From: Marisa cornuarietis
Taxonomy: Eukaryota; Mollusca; Gastropoda; Architaenioglossa; Ampullariidae
Length of the DNA: 64,000 nt
Assembly (NCBI GenBank): GCA_004794655.1
Contig: SMMW01000622.1
Span: 13,274,501 to 13,338,500 of the forward strand
Direction of reading: 5' to 3'
Shown: positions 1 to 10,050 of the stretch, piece after piece
Position numbering within the stretch: position 1 is the stretch's first letter
How the letters are laid out: the number at the start of each line of letters is the position of its first letter
Position numbers and translations under genes: made by a program
The notes under the pieces: generated by a model
The model's input: only the letters and a program-made list of their open reading frames with translations
Database searches by the model: none
Told to the model about the DNA's origin: nothing

Positions 1-1060
1 ACCTTATAGATTTTAAAAAGGCTTTTGATAGAGTCTGGCACGAAGGACTACGGCATGTGATGCAAAAACTCAGCATCTAACAGGGTCTCGTCCAAGTCAT
101 CGAGGATCTATAGAGCTAAACGAAAGTAGTACTAGATAATCAAATTAGAGTTTTCTTTTACACGACAGTAGGTGTCAATCAAGGGCGCACCTTATGAACT
201 GTGCTGTTCATCTACTTGGAAGCCATTCATGAAATCCTCCACGACTATTACAGGCCGATTTGCAGCCTCCGCGTTTCATACGACATCGTTCTGATAGCAG
301 GCATTAACATGTAACTGCAAGACCTAACAGAGTGACAGAAAGTTGAAATTTATCTGAAATGGAGACCAATAGACCAAAAGTCATAGTTACTGGCAATGAC
401 AAAGCAGAAATCTTGTTGAACTATGTTCGGCTCGAAGATCTAAACGGCTTTATGTGCTTGGGAGCCACCCTTTTCAAAGACGGCAGCTCCACGACAGATA
501 TCCACATCAACATCGTGACAACGGCTAGGCTGAATAGGGTCTGGCACAGCCATAACTTCAGGTTTACTGCAAAGTACAGTCTGTACAAGTCCCTCGTAGT
601 ACCGATACTGCATACTGCATACCCCGATACCGATATTGCGGATAAGACGACTCGGCTCGCCGACAAGGAGAGGAGAATCCAGGAGTTCGGAAGGAAGGGT
701 CTGAGGAGGCTGCTTCGGATCTCGTACAGGAAACATAAAACCAATAACTTTGTACAAAATATGATTACCACACTTGTAAGACACCAGGAACCCCTACGTG
801 ATAGTCAAGCGGTGTACGGTGGTCTGTTTTGGTCATGTGACCCTGCCCGACATTATGTCATTCAAGGTATCTTGGAGAGCAGTCGGCGCTGCAGTGGCCA
901 GAGTAAGAACTGGCTATAGGAACGAGAGCGAGTGGACTGGTCACCTGCTCGTTATCGCCAATGATTGTCGTAAGTAGCGGGCCTTGTCAGTTGCCGCATC
1001 TATCCATGTACTCTCTCCCCCACCCCAACGACCGGTGCCGGTCAAAGGAGCAATGACGAT
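1..1060 (+). mobile_element. Decayed non-LTR retrotransposon, reverse transcriptase to 3' end of ORF2
   Basis: Frame 3 opens with LIDFKKAFDRVWHEGL, the standard LINE reverse transcriptase block, then shows VNQGRT and a broken catalytic box (SYDIVLIAG where F/YADDI is expected). After several stops the reading shifts to the frame starting near 359 (MCLGATLFKDGSSTTDI, then ARLNRVW, LYKSLV and RRIQEFGRKGLRRLLRISY). It shifts again to CFGHVT and ends near 1060 with a degenerate SPRRPNRSRD-type tail. Many in-frame stops and at least two frameshifts make it non-functional. It continues left of the window. It lies antisense to the SLC22-like gene and probably sits in one of that gene's introns. The LINE clade is not assigned. 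Confidence 0.85.
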
Positions 1061-1218
1061 GACATGTTCAGCAGAATTATAGAAAAAACTATAGAGTGTC
1101 AGTTGACAACTTGAGCACACAACGACCTGATGGGAGTCACTGGTATGTGCTGGCTAATACATGGCAGGACTAGTACTAAATCATGGTCACCTTTATCTTC
1201 AGCCTTATTTATATTCCA

Positions 1219-1230
1219 GAGAGAGAGAGA

Positions 1231-1320
<90 letters not shown>
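1219..1320. repeat. Compound (GA)n(GT)n(GA)n microsatellite
   Basis: A short GA run is followed by about 60 bases of GT (1233-1292) and then GA to about 1320. Open frames across it are pure dipeptide repeats and are not genes. 1321-1862 shows nothing further recognisable. Confidence 0.95.
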
Positions 1321-1325
<5 letters not shown>

Positions 1326-1862
1326 GAAAAGAAAGAAGCAGACAGACATAGACAGACAGGCAGGCACACAAACAGAAATTGAGAGTGAGATTTCTTTTGA
1401 AGGCTGAGTGACAACATTCAGTTGTTGCTCCTGGGAATAGGTGTACCATATCAGATTAATGACAATGACATTAATGGCTTCTCCTAGTCATACAAAAAAT
1501 TTAATAATATTACTGACAGAAACATGCCGTTTACTCCCTACTCCCGCAATCTCCCCATGGCAGTAAATTCTGTTCAAAAGAGCCCTTCAAGCGCAAAAAT
1601 TGTTTTACTCATCTTAATTTTATTTATTTATTTATTTTCAAATGATGCAAACTCAAAACTTAAAGCTAGAACTTTTCGATACTTTACAACGGAGATCCAG
1701 CGAGCTGTTGACAGGTGGACGATAATGTAGATAATGTTTCCGTTGCCGTGTCGCTAGCATTTGCGAGTCTGAATGGAGGCAATTTGACTTGTAAATGAGG
1801 ACGGGAAGGTTAAGCCATAACTAAGACCTCGAAACACACGCTGCAAGAGTAATGAGCCTTAC

Positions 1863-1997
1863 CATCTGTTCACAACGACGGCGGACCAGCCTAATGGCAA
1901 ATCGATGACAAACGGCAATGAGACGTCGACGTAGATGTTGCCAGTCATGTCCTTGACCTTGGCAAGAAGACAAAAGTAGACGGACGATGCCACTAAA
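1863..1997 (-). CDS. SLC22-like exon 5: helix 7 to start of helix 8
   Basis: This 135-nt exon follows a TTTCTCTCTGCAG acceptor (AG at 1998-1999) and ends at a GTAAGG donor (1857-1862). It encodes residues 530-573: LVASSVYFCLLAKVKDMTGN followed by IYVDVSLPFVIDLPLGWSAV. The GNIY-x-N/D pattern matches the family's GGNIYLNFFLSGLVEIP element at helix 8. The exon ends in phase 2 after AAC AGA TG. The next exon is not within 1-1856, where I see only a dead LINE and a microsatellite. Confidence 0.85.
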
Positions 1998-4900
1998 CTG
2001 CAGAGAGAAACCCGGTCTGTAGTGAGTGTTAAAGTCTTGACAACCACAAAGGTGACTGTAGTTGGTGACGCGAAGAGAGAGAGAGAGAGAAAAAAAAAAC
2101 GAGTGGGAGGTGGGTGCATGTCGGTGACATATTTTCATACAATGCAGAAATTAGACATGTCAGGTTTCATCATAAAGAAAGATTTTCCAGCTTGCGACGT
2201 ATTTAATGGTCTGTAATGAGGGTGAAGTAAAAGCAAGCGAGCGTGATTGAGGCTGTCATAATTCCCAGTGCCTCGGGGTTTTTTTTTTAATCCATCGGTG
2301 TGGTGAAGAGATACCCACCATGCGTATGTAAGCGCCAGTGTCCATTTTGTCGTCTCCAGGGAGTAAAACAGGTCAAGAAACGTGTACCGCTTGTTATGCA
2401 TGTTGGTCACCACGCAGGCACGTGACTTGTCGAACAGCGACAGAAAGTCCGGCACGGTGGACGCATTACAAGAAATGATTTCCTTCAGAGTCATCTCGGC
2501 TTCTGTGAATCTCTGATGGCACATCAGCCAACGGGCGCTCTCGGACGCAATACTAAACAAAAAACAAACGAACAAAAAAATCCTTTTACTTCAGAAAGGG
2601 GTTAGTGTCGTCAATTACGATGCATCAGGTTACAGGGCACCAACAATAGCACACAACACACTGATACGTATAGAAGTGATAAATGGCGAGCGATTGACCC
2701 CGAGTAAATCGAGAAAGCTAAAGAGATGAAGCAATCTGGCTTTGTTCTTGGCAGGATGAGATTTATAACATCACCAGGCTATGTCCCTTTATGAGCCAAG
2801 GATAAAAAACGCATGCTTCACGATATGTACAACTGAAAGTCTCGATAGCGCATCTAGCAAAAGAGGACCATCTGCGGCATGTCAAGGTACGACATGTTTT
2901 CGCTGTTAGCTTCTATATTAAACAGTCTATCAACTTCAGAATAGGCTACATAGGATCCGTAAAACTCTTCCTTTGCTCTCTATTCTTTCTTCAGAAGGAG
3001 CATACTCACAAATATGTACCAAGTAAGGGAATGCCAACGCCGCCGGAAATAAAGGCTAGGTAACGCCAGTGTCGTGTAATGAGAAGTTCCAGGGAGATAA
3101 ACACAACACCGGCGACCCAGAGCCCTGAACAAATACAGACATCTCGCCCTTCGGGGCTGACAAACTCCAGCGGAAACACCACGCTTACTACTGCACATGC
3201 TCCTGAAAAAACAAAGTATAAAATTCAGCACTAAAAGGAAGTTTAAATCACCACTAGTGCTACCCAAAATCAATCAAAAAATAAAACCCCAAATAAATTA
3301 AGGTTACAAAGCACTAATTTACGCCTCTGGCAAAGATTAACACTTTTAATTAAACGTGCGCGCACAGTCACACACATACCAACACTGACACACGCTCCCA
3401 CGCACGCACTCTTACCCACATTGTTAAGGGAAGCTGGTGCTTCTTCGATCGGAAAAAAATTATCTCTCGAAATAGTTTGGTAGATTGTTCCACCTCATTT
3501 GATCTATTTTTTATAATATTTGTATAAAATGCTCGTAGTGGGTATCGTTACAAATTTGCATTGCCAGAAAAAAACATATGAACACATTTATTGCATATTA
3601 AACCAGTTTATTACAACCCTTTTAAAGATTAGAGGGGATGGATTTTTCATTTACGTGCACTACCCGGAGTTTTTAATAATAAAATAGTTTATATACCAGA
3701 AGTAATTAGACTTGCAGAACATGGTGCAGTCTTGATGTTTCCACATAAACTCATCTAGCAGTGTTTAAACATATAATTGTACTACGAAAAGTTTTTTGTT
3801 GTTGTTTTTTTGTTATAATATTATTATTCAATAGGCGTTACAGTATGACAATCTTAAGACGCAAGTTAATGTTGGAAGTTATTCATTTCATTCTCTTCAC
3901 GACAAGAGCCTGACTTGCAGGACGAGAACGATATATTATCTAAACAAAGAATTCTCTTCAAATTTTGTGTTTTTTTTTAAATTAAAGAGGTTTTTTTTAT
4001 TGTTTTTCACTTCAGCAGTGTTTCTTTAATTTCAGCTCATAAACAAAGGACTGGTTTAAAGACTCAAATTTTACAATCCAAGGAAACTTATTTTGCTACC
4101 TTAAAAATATGATACATGATACAGGATATATTAAATGATATATGCTTATGGAAAAAATCGTCTAAGATTATCTAACGAGGGCGTGCTGACAGTCTTACCT
4201 GCAAACAAGCCAACCAGAAAACGCGATGCTGCCAACATGGTCCAAGAGATGGCGAAGCCCGACAAAGCCTGTGCTATAAGCATCAAAGGGAAATAAACGT
4301 ATAGTGGTCTCCTCCTTCCCGCTATATCCGCTCCCATGGCTCCCAGCGCCGCACCCAGCATGGCTCCGAACGTCTGGCAGTAGGTACTGTACTGCGCCAG
4401 CTTTTGGCGATCAATGTCCCTAAGCCACTGCAGCATAGCAAGAGAACTAAGTGAACTACATAAGTGTAATGTAACGGATGGGACAAGCATGGACGAACGT
4501 TTGATCCAGTTTGGCAAAGTTTTCACAAGAAGGTGATATCGGTCAAACTTTCCTCCATATTTGTCCCTGCAAGAAAGTGTTTAAAGCTTTAACGACTGTT
4601 TTCCTTTGAAGGGAGTTTTCGTGTACAGAGATTTTTCTGTTTGGACCGCCTTATTCACAGAGACAAGTTTCTGCACAGCGGAAGTACGAGTACGTGGCTC
4701 CATCTTAGAGCAGGAACATTTTTCAATGACATTTTGTCGACGGCGAGGCTGCCTCCGCCACAGCCGAGACGTTTGGATTAATGGGCTATTTGTTCTAACC
4801 AGTCTAGCTGCCACTCACTTGTAAAAGTCTCTGTTCTTCTGCCATCTGCTCAGTCAGATATGCCATCAACATCAGCAGCAACATTTCCACTGATACACAT

Positions 4901-5040
4901 TAATTTTCTCTTCCTTCCAACGGCGTTAGACATGCCTTGAATAATTTAGTCTAAGCTGCGCTGTGAAAAGAAACTTTCATGTTCTAGAGAAATATCTTGC
5001 TGAAGTTGGTGTGTGCGAACTTCTGATACCCGTAACACTT

Positions 5041-5085
<45 letters not shown>

Positions 5086-6525
5086 TGGGTTTTTGTTGTT
5101 TTTGTTTTTTATACTAGACACGAAGCACTTGTAGACCAAACGCATTTTGTAGGCGCTAACTTTATGGTTAACACAAAGCGGTCGATGAAAATAGTTATAT
5201 TTTACGCTTATTTTTATCTTAAGTCCGTACAGCTAGCGCCTACCAATCTGTTGTGCATCTGGCCCCAAATCATCTAACTAGCTTTCTCTTAACTGCCAGG
5301 AGAATTTTGTTTATCACGATCTGGGGCCGAGAGCACTGTCAAGCCTGGTGGGTGCTAACGGCCTAGCACGGACCTGCATTCACTGCATAAGTACGTGTCT
5401 CTCATTCGTTGCCTATTTGCTCTATCATAGGAGTGACCAATCGTAACAAACCCTAACAACGAAGGGGCTTCGCTTCCGTTTTCTGTCAAAATGGTGGATC
5501 TTCCTAACGTAGAAGAAAGTTTAAAAGTGAGTAATTAAGCTTTTCTGTCATCAGAACCTTGTTAAAGAAGATTGATTGCAAAATAAACAGTATTTTCTGT
5601 AAAATGTATTCTGTATTTTTATAGAAGACGCATTTAGATTTTACGACAATTTTATAATATAAAAACATCGTCACAACAGATGCTATTGACTTGTTTTACC
5701 ATTAACAATTAAAAAAACATTGTTTTTGAACTTTTGGAAACAATTAAATGGATTGCTCTGTTAAGAAAGCAAAACATTGACTTTAAGAATTTATTTAAGG
5801 TATGCAAACAAAGAACCGGAAACACGTACAAGGCATGTCTAAAGGAAAGCCGAGACTTACACCGGACATGAACCTGAGTCTCTTATCCAATATTTTATAA
5901 GTATTTGAGCCGACTGCTGAAGTGACTATGCACCACGGCCACAGGTCTACCACCAGGCCATGTTTGATTTTTATTGGGACCTATAATTGTCGCGGGGGTG
6001 AGGGTGGGTCCCGAGTGTATGTGTGTGTCTTAGCTTATATCGTTCTTTCCCTGTAAGTGTACTTAGCCTACAGAGAGTTTAAAAAAAGAATTGAATCCAG
6101 AAAGGTATCTCTCAGTAATAACCATAAAAAAGTTCAGAAATACTCTTATTCGATTTAGACTAGGAATTAGCGAAATAAATATTAATAACAGATATTCTAA
6201 CACCTTCATCAAAAACTGCCCTTTTCGCCAAGATAGAACGGAAGACGAAGAACATTTCCTGCTAGAGTGCCATGCCTATGTTGACATCAGGGTCAAGTAC
6301 CTTGGACCCCTGATAAATGACGGGTACCAGCAGACGACGTTCGCTGTGTTGCTGTCTCGAGGGGAAACAAACGAGATAACAAATGTAGCGATGTACATCT
6401 TCTATGCTCTAAAGAGGCGCAACGAGATTGTTGGAAATACTTGACAATGTGACCCCATATGGTTGGACTTGCAGGACTGACCAAAATGCAAAAGCAGGTT
6501 GGGGCCGATGGCCTAAAAAAATTAT

Positions 6526-6595
<70 letters not shown>

Positions 6596-8785
6596 CAGGA
6601 TTGTATGAGGGCGAGCTATTTTAGGGAAGAAGGAGTAAGAGAGGACAATTGAAGAATGGTTGGTATGAGGGTAGGTGTTAAGTAATTAGAGAGGCTGAAA
6701 GGACACGAACGTATCTTTGTACTTGATGTAATTCATGTTTTATATATATGAATGTTCCTTTTGGTCGATGATAAAATTATATCTCGCCCTGCTTTGAACG
6801 GGTCGTAGACCCATCAAATAAATATTTCAGTTCAGTTCAGTCCCTGTAAGTGTCTTCTACAAGCTACACGATTTCAGCTTCATTGACATGGATACAAAGC
6901 AATTTCAATTTAAGAGAAGTTCTGAGTCTCGCAAAGTCGCTTTCATAGTTGCCTGTTCTTGTCGAAGTAGTAATTTTATACAGAAACAAAGCAACGAGAT
7001 GAAAGTGAAGCGCGTCTTAGTCCGGCTTATCGCCTGAGTCCTGCACCGTCTGCCTGTGTCTGTCTTCTCCACCTTTGACCGTGTGCTGGTGCAGAGAATA
7101 TTCTAAAGGTGCAGAAGCTTTCGAAAGTTAGTCTGTTCGACAATAAAATTTTACATTGCTTTGAGCGTAAGCCTATCGTCAACATCATTCTTACCGAGTG
7201 CGAGGAACTAGACAGGAGTGGAGAGTTGAGTTTGAGAGACTAAAGCTATTTTCATTCATTTGAATATTAACTCGATGTACAGTAACTTACACATGAACAG
7301 TCTATGGTTAATCAGAACAAGATAAGCCCAACTTAATAATTATAAGGGCTTTAATAAATAGCTATCGAAAAGTTTTTTAAAAAAAAACATAATTAGCTGA
7401 TTAATTTCTTTGCGTTTGCACAGTATATTTTATGTACTTCACTGATATACGGAGTGTGTCCTCAATGTTTCCCCTCTTTCTTGTGCGGGGGTTGGGGAGA
7501 ACTGATTGTAAAAAATATAGTAAAACTATTATTGCTTATTTGTTGTTTGATATATCTATATATTTGTCAATCATATCACGGAGAAACTTAAAGGCTGTAT
7601 GCAAAACATCACTTTGCACATTTCTCTGTTTCTACAAGAGTTTGTTCCTGTCATAAAAAGTGTTTACTGTGTGACAACTTTGTGGATATGTATCTTTTAT
7701 ATCTTGCAACAGTGCTAATTATCACACATAAGACTGTTTTCAGGGTATTTCACAATCAAAGCCTGATGCTGCAACACGCATATTTCACGCTACTTTTCTC
7801 CAATCCTGGCAAAGATGTTCGAGGTTACACTGTTAGAATTTGTTTTACTCAGTGTGGTGGCTTTTGTATGTTTTCACTGACTTTTGTACCCACTACTGGG
7901 ATCTAGCTGATTGAACACGGATTATTTATCTGAAATCCTGACACGACATATCGACTACATGCTGTTGAATTTGTTATCGGCATGGAGTTCTCTGTTTAAA
8001 TCGTTTGCAACTACAATTTTCGTCTTCCGAGTCCTCAGGCATTAACCATCGAGAGAGCAAATAATAGCTTTTCTCTTGTCTTTTAGTTTATTTACCCTTG
8101 TGACAGCTTATAATTCAGCAGTGATCTTCTCCACCCATCTCTTTACGCTCGTTTGTCCGAATAAATACAACTGAGTGTCTGACAAGCTGACCCCCGCTTC
8201 CGTTTTAACCACCGACGAGTGTGCACTGCGCATGCGCTAAATAACTGACGAAACATCCTCACGAGAGCAGCGATCAGCAGCCCTGCAGAATGCATGGTAG
8301 ACAACCCTGCGTTAACTTTTGTTTCGACAGTTGTAAGTGGGTCTCGTCCTGGTGTTCGTTCTGGCATAAAGACTGTTGTTTACTGCCGAAGACATTCGGG
8401 GAAGGGCGCAGGTCCGCCATTAACAGCGAGAAATTAATGAGGTATTGAGGGGCGGGTTGACGTGTATATATCTGAAGGGGGAAAAGTCACGTGAGATTGT
8501 GAACTTCTGCCGCTTCGTAGCCAAGCTGTAAATTAATCTCAAATACCTGCTGATTCTTTGGACGACAGCTCAACAGATTTTGCATAATATAACAAAATAT
8601 GAACAAAATATAAAATATTTAATACTATATTTACGGGTCTTCCCTTTCGACAGTTCCTCTTAATCATTAATATCAGTCGTTGTATATTATGAGTGTTTAC
8701 GAGCATTCTGCGGAACTTCTTTCGCGCCTGCTGTACACTCTTCTTCCCAGAGGTTGTTCTTACAAACCATATAAATAAATCTGTG

Positions 8786-8851
<66 letters not shown>

Positions 8852-10050
8852 ATGGCGGTCGATATGTCTTTTATTTGCTGTTATGTTTTCGTCTCTGTCG
8901 GCATGCACGCTGTTTGCATTTCGTGTTTATCCTTCCTTATTTGTGGCTTTGCATTGTTATTGTAAAGCACAAGGACTCAAGTAGGGACTAAATAAATCTT
9001 TTATTATTATTGATTAGTTCAGTACCTGCTTGATCATAATTGTTGTTGTTGAGAGAGAGAGAAAAAATGCTCTATCGTAGAATTGGGATAAAATGACTGA
9101 GATATCGATTAGAATCTTACCTCGTCGACTGGAAGATAAGTCAAAGTAAAATACATCGGGCTTTTTTCCTCAACGTCGGCGGCGCATGTTGTCATGGGCT
9201 CTCGCGAGACTGTGTTCTTTCTGCCCCCGCCGGTGTCGGAGACTGCTTCCGGTAAATCACGGGGAGACGTGTTCGTTCTCGCACGTTCCGTTGATACAAC
9301 ATCAGCAAGAGGGACGGCCTGGGCGGCACCAGCAGACACGAGAGTTTCGGTACTGGCGTCGACAGAACTCCGCGATGGCGTCGTGGAAGAAGCAAGTAAT
9401 CCTTCACGTAAATTCTCACCAATCACATCGTCCTCATTGACGTTCTGAAAGCGAGTTGTCGTCCATGACTCGACATTCCACTTTTCCGAAGGAAAGACTC
9501 TATATGATTGAACAGATGATTCCGTTGAGTCCCGACCAGCAGAAGACGGTTCGATATCTTTGGTGTTGCTACGTGACCTGGCAGCGACACTGGTCTGTGT
9601 CAAAAAAGTGCCTGTAGAATATGTTTCTCCTCCTTCTGTGCGGATAGACCTGATCCTTCTGCCAAAGGAGCTGGTTACATCCTCGAATGTTTCCGTCGAA
9701 ACATCACTAACGCTCAAGGTAAAGGTGTTGGGTGACGACACAATCAGCACACGATCGGAAACGTGGTCCTCTGGAAAAGAAGCTTTGTCGAATGCTTTTG
9801 AAGGACGAGGAGGCTCCTTCGTTAACGTCTCCTTCTCATTGCATCTCGATCGCGCAGACGACTCACCATTAGTGGCCAGAGATGGCGCGGGAGGAGCAAA
9901 GTCCAGATTGCATTGCGAGGCGTAGACGAGGGCCGACACGGTCAGAGCTTGGAGGAAACACGTACAGATGAACAAACGCTTTTGGTAGAAACCCAGGCCC
10001 CTGCTTTGCACCAGGATCAGCTCCACTGGGGCTGCGCTTCCATCCTCCAT
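1863..10050 (-). CDS. SLC22-like organic ion transporter, 5' five exons (gene continues off left edge)
   Basis: Joined coding exons in order are 10050-9121, 4427-4199, 3202-3010, 2552-2319 and 1997-1863. All four introns are GT-AG and every phase fits, giving 573 residues plus two bases. Family landmarks appear in the right order: an amphipathic N-terminus and helix 1, a large extracellular loop, the helix 2-3 motif ADIAGRRRP (residues 343-351), RFLVGLFAGG (from residue 379), SESARWL (454-460, family usual PESPRWL), and TGNIYVDVSLP before helix 8. SLC22 proteins are plasma-membrane uniporters or exchangers of organic cations, anions or zwitterions. The substrate cannot be told from sequence. 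The last four helices and C-terminus are missing because the final donor at 1857-1862 leads out of the window. Family usual length is about 550 residues. This one would be longer because of its loop. SLC22-level assignment is firm; the subfamily is not. Confidence 0.87.
2319..2552 (-). CDS. SLC22-like exon 4: central cytoplasmic loop
   Basis: This 234-nt exon follows a TTTGTTTAG acceptor (AG at 2553-2554) and ends at a GTGGGT donor (2313-2318). It encodes residues 452-528. It opens with IASESARWLMCHQRFTEAE, the SLC22 signature usually written PESPRWL, here with Ser for Pro at its first position. The intracellular helical loop follows, including TFLDLFYSLETTKWTLALTY, which matches the family's LxDLFRTPxLRxxTL segment before helix 7. 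The other nearby donor (GTATCT at 2314) gives the wrong phase for exon 5. Confidence 0.88.
3010..3202 (-). CDS. SLC22-like exon 3: helices 4-5 region
   Basis: This 193-nt exon follows a TTTTTTCAG acceptor (AG at 3203-3204) and ends at a GTGAGTAT donor (3002-3009). It completes Gly387 and encodes ACAVVSVVFPLEFVSPEGRD, a membrane stretch GLWVAGVVFISLELLI, then RHWRYLAFISGG. The HWRYL motif after helix 5 is typical of SLC22. A GT ten bases earlier (3019-3018) could act as a donor but would break the frame into exon 4, so the GTGAGT site is preferred. The exon ends in phase 2. Confidence 0.87.
4199..4427 (-). CDS. SLC22-like exon 2: helices 2-3 with the GRR motif
   Basis: This 229-nt exon lies between the acceptor TGCTATGCTGCAG (AG at 4428-4429) and the donor GTAAGACT (4191-4198). 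It starts in phase 0 with TGG, matching the end of exon 1, so the join reads LPVDE-WLRDIDRQKLAQ. That matches the family's EWDLVC-DRKWL region leading into helix 2. Residues 311-386 include GAMLGAALGA (helix 2), the cytoplasmic loop motif ADIAGRRR and helix 3, and end at RFLVGLFA. The first arginine of the usual D-R/K-x-G-R-R motif is Ile here. The exon ends in phase 1. Confidence 0.88.
5040..5084 (+). repeat. (TTG)n trinucleotide repeat
   Basis: Fifteen near-perfect TTG units within intron 1 of the SLC22-like gene, followed by T/G-rich sequence. Confidence 0.95.
5115..5268. mobile_element. MITE-like inverted-repeat element, family 2, copy 1 (diverged)
   Basis: The right end reads TGTTGTGCATCTGGCCCCA (5249-5267), nearly the same as the right end of the element at 52478-52748. 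Just inside, GCTAGCGCCTACCAA (5232-5246) is inverted relative to TTTGTAGGCGCTAAC (5146-5160). The left outer end is poorly preserved. It lies in intron 1 of the SLC22-like gene. Confidence 0.5.
5491..5526 (+). CDS. Possible first coding exon of an unknown gene nested in intron 1
   Basis: An ATG at 5491 opens twelve codons (MVDLPNVEESLK) that end exactly at a strong donor, GTGAGTAA (5527-5534). Upstream is a TATA-less stretch with an ETS-type CTTCCG (5473-5478) and a CCAAT element (GACCAATCG, near 5435). I found no matching second exon and do not recognise the peptide. It would run opposite to the transporter. This is inference from splice and promoter-like signals only. Confidence 0.25.
6067..6444 (+). 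pseudogene. C-terminal fragment of LINE reverse transcriptase ORF
   Basis: An uninterrupted reading includes KKFRNTLIRFRLGISEININ, CPFRQDRTEDEEHFLLECHA and MYIFYALKRRNEIVGNT before the stop. The Cys...EDExHFLLxC cluster and the closing Y-x-A-x-K-R-R motif are typical of the C-terminus of CR1/Jockey-like LINE proteins. It lacks the catalytic domains because the copy is 5'-truncated, so it cannot move by itself. There is no ATG at the start. The absence of stops over 120 codons suggests a recent insertion. Confidence 0.75.
6529..6590 (+). repeat. (GT)n microsatellite in LINE 3' UTR
   Basis: About 30 GT units between the ORF stop and the 3' tail of the inserted LINE. Confidence 0.95.
8228..8237. 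promoter_or_regulatory. NRF1-type palindrome GCGCATGCGC
   Basis: This is a perfect ten-base NRF1 consensus palindrome in AT-rich intronic sequence. It lies about 57 bases before a candidate ATG-to-donor exon at 8294-8332, and a CTTCCG ETS-type motif sits just upstream (near 8199). At this base composition the motif is expected well under once per window. Function is inferred. Confidence 0.4.
8294..8332 (+). CDS. Possible first coding exon downstream of the NRF1 motif
   Basis: The ATG at 8294 opens thirteen codons (MVDNPALTFVSTV) running into a strong donor, GTAAGTGGG (8333-8341). A second ATG at 8290 in another frame also reaches this donor. The peptide is unrecognised and no downstream exon was found. 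Support is the donor plus the promoter-like motif upstream. Confidence 0.22.
8790..8846 (+). repeat. (GT)n microsatellite
   Basis: About 28 uninterrupted GT units. The three overlapping open frames here are repeat artefacts. Confidence 0.95.
8945..9013 (+). mobile_element. 3' tail of an L2/CR1-like LINE or a SINE using it
   Basis: The stretch reads TGTAAAGCACAAGGACTC, then GGGACTAAATAAAT and (TTA)n. This matches the widespread TTGTAAAGCGC...ATAAATAA-(ATT)n ending of L2/CR1-type elements. The 5' extent is unclear and no coding part is visible. Confidence 0.5.
9121..10050 (-). CDS. SLC22-like exon 1: start codon, helix 1, enlarged extracellular loop
   Basis: This is a 930-nt exon of 310 codons ending in phase 0 at a GTAAGA donor (9115-9120). 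The start is the ATG at 10048-10050, with G at -3 and +4. An in-frame TGA lies 15 codons upstream (10096-10098), so this is the first usable start in this reading of the exon. Residues 10-25 (ending GLGFYQKR) match the SLC22 pre-helix segment, and residues 26-45 form helix 1. Residues 46-310 form a Ser/Thr/Glu-rich loop with only three cysteines (47, 70, 289) and one N-glycosylation sequon (Asn260-Thr-Ser). A typical SLC22 loop is about 100 residues with several conserved cysteines, so this one is about 2.5 times as long. An extra splice inside the exon cannot be excluded without transcript data. Confidence 0.82.

Larger units (their letters stand above)
6048..6853 (+). mobile_element. Young 5'-truncated LINE insertion with 13-bp target-site duplication
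   Basis: The 13-mer TCCCTGTAAGTGT occurs at 6048-6060 and again at 6841-6853. It brackets a 780-bp insert (6061-6840) whose 3' end is AATAAATA followed by a short (TTCAG)n tail, the usual layout of target-primed reverse transcription. The insert is intact in one frame from about 6067 to the stop at 6442-6444. It holds the C-terminal end of a reverse transcriptase protein ending in a zinc-knuckle-like C-x-E-DEEHFLLEC segment, with a (GT)n tract in the 3' UTR (6529-6590). It is antisense to the SLC22-like gene and lies in its first intron. Confidence 0.85.

Noticed and set aside
440..784. Minus-strand open frames of about 115 codons
   Set aside because: They are antisense shadows of the LINE reverse transcriptase relic on the plus strand.
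1099..1449. Minus-strand 116-codon frame with His/Thr run
   Set aside because: Its core is the (GT)n(GA)n microsatellite. Flanks show no protein-like features.
3012..3019. Alternative GTACATAT donor for SLC22-like exon 3
   Set aside because: It gives phase 1 and reads exon 4 in the wrong frame. GTGAGTAT ten bases on restores the SESARWL motif.
9200..9209. TCTCGCGAGA motif
   Set aside because: It lies inside the coding exon 9121-10050, so a promoter role is unlikely. Treated as coincidence.
9186..9925. Plus-strand frames of 84-121 codons across the SLC22-like exon
   Set aside because: They are antisense shadows of the long exon on the minus strand, which has family motifs.
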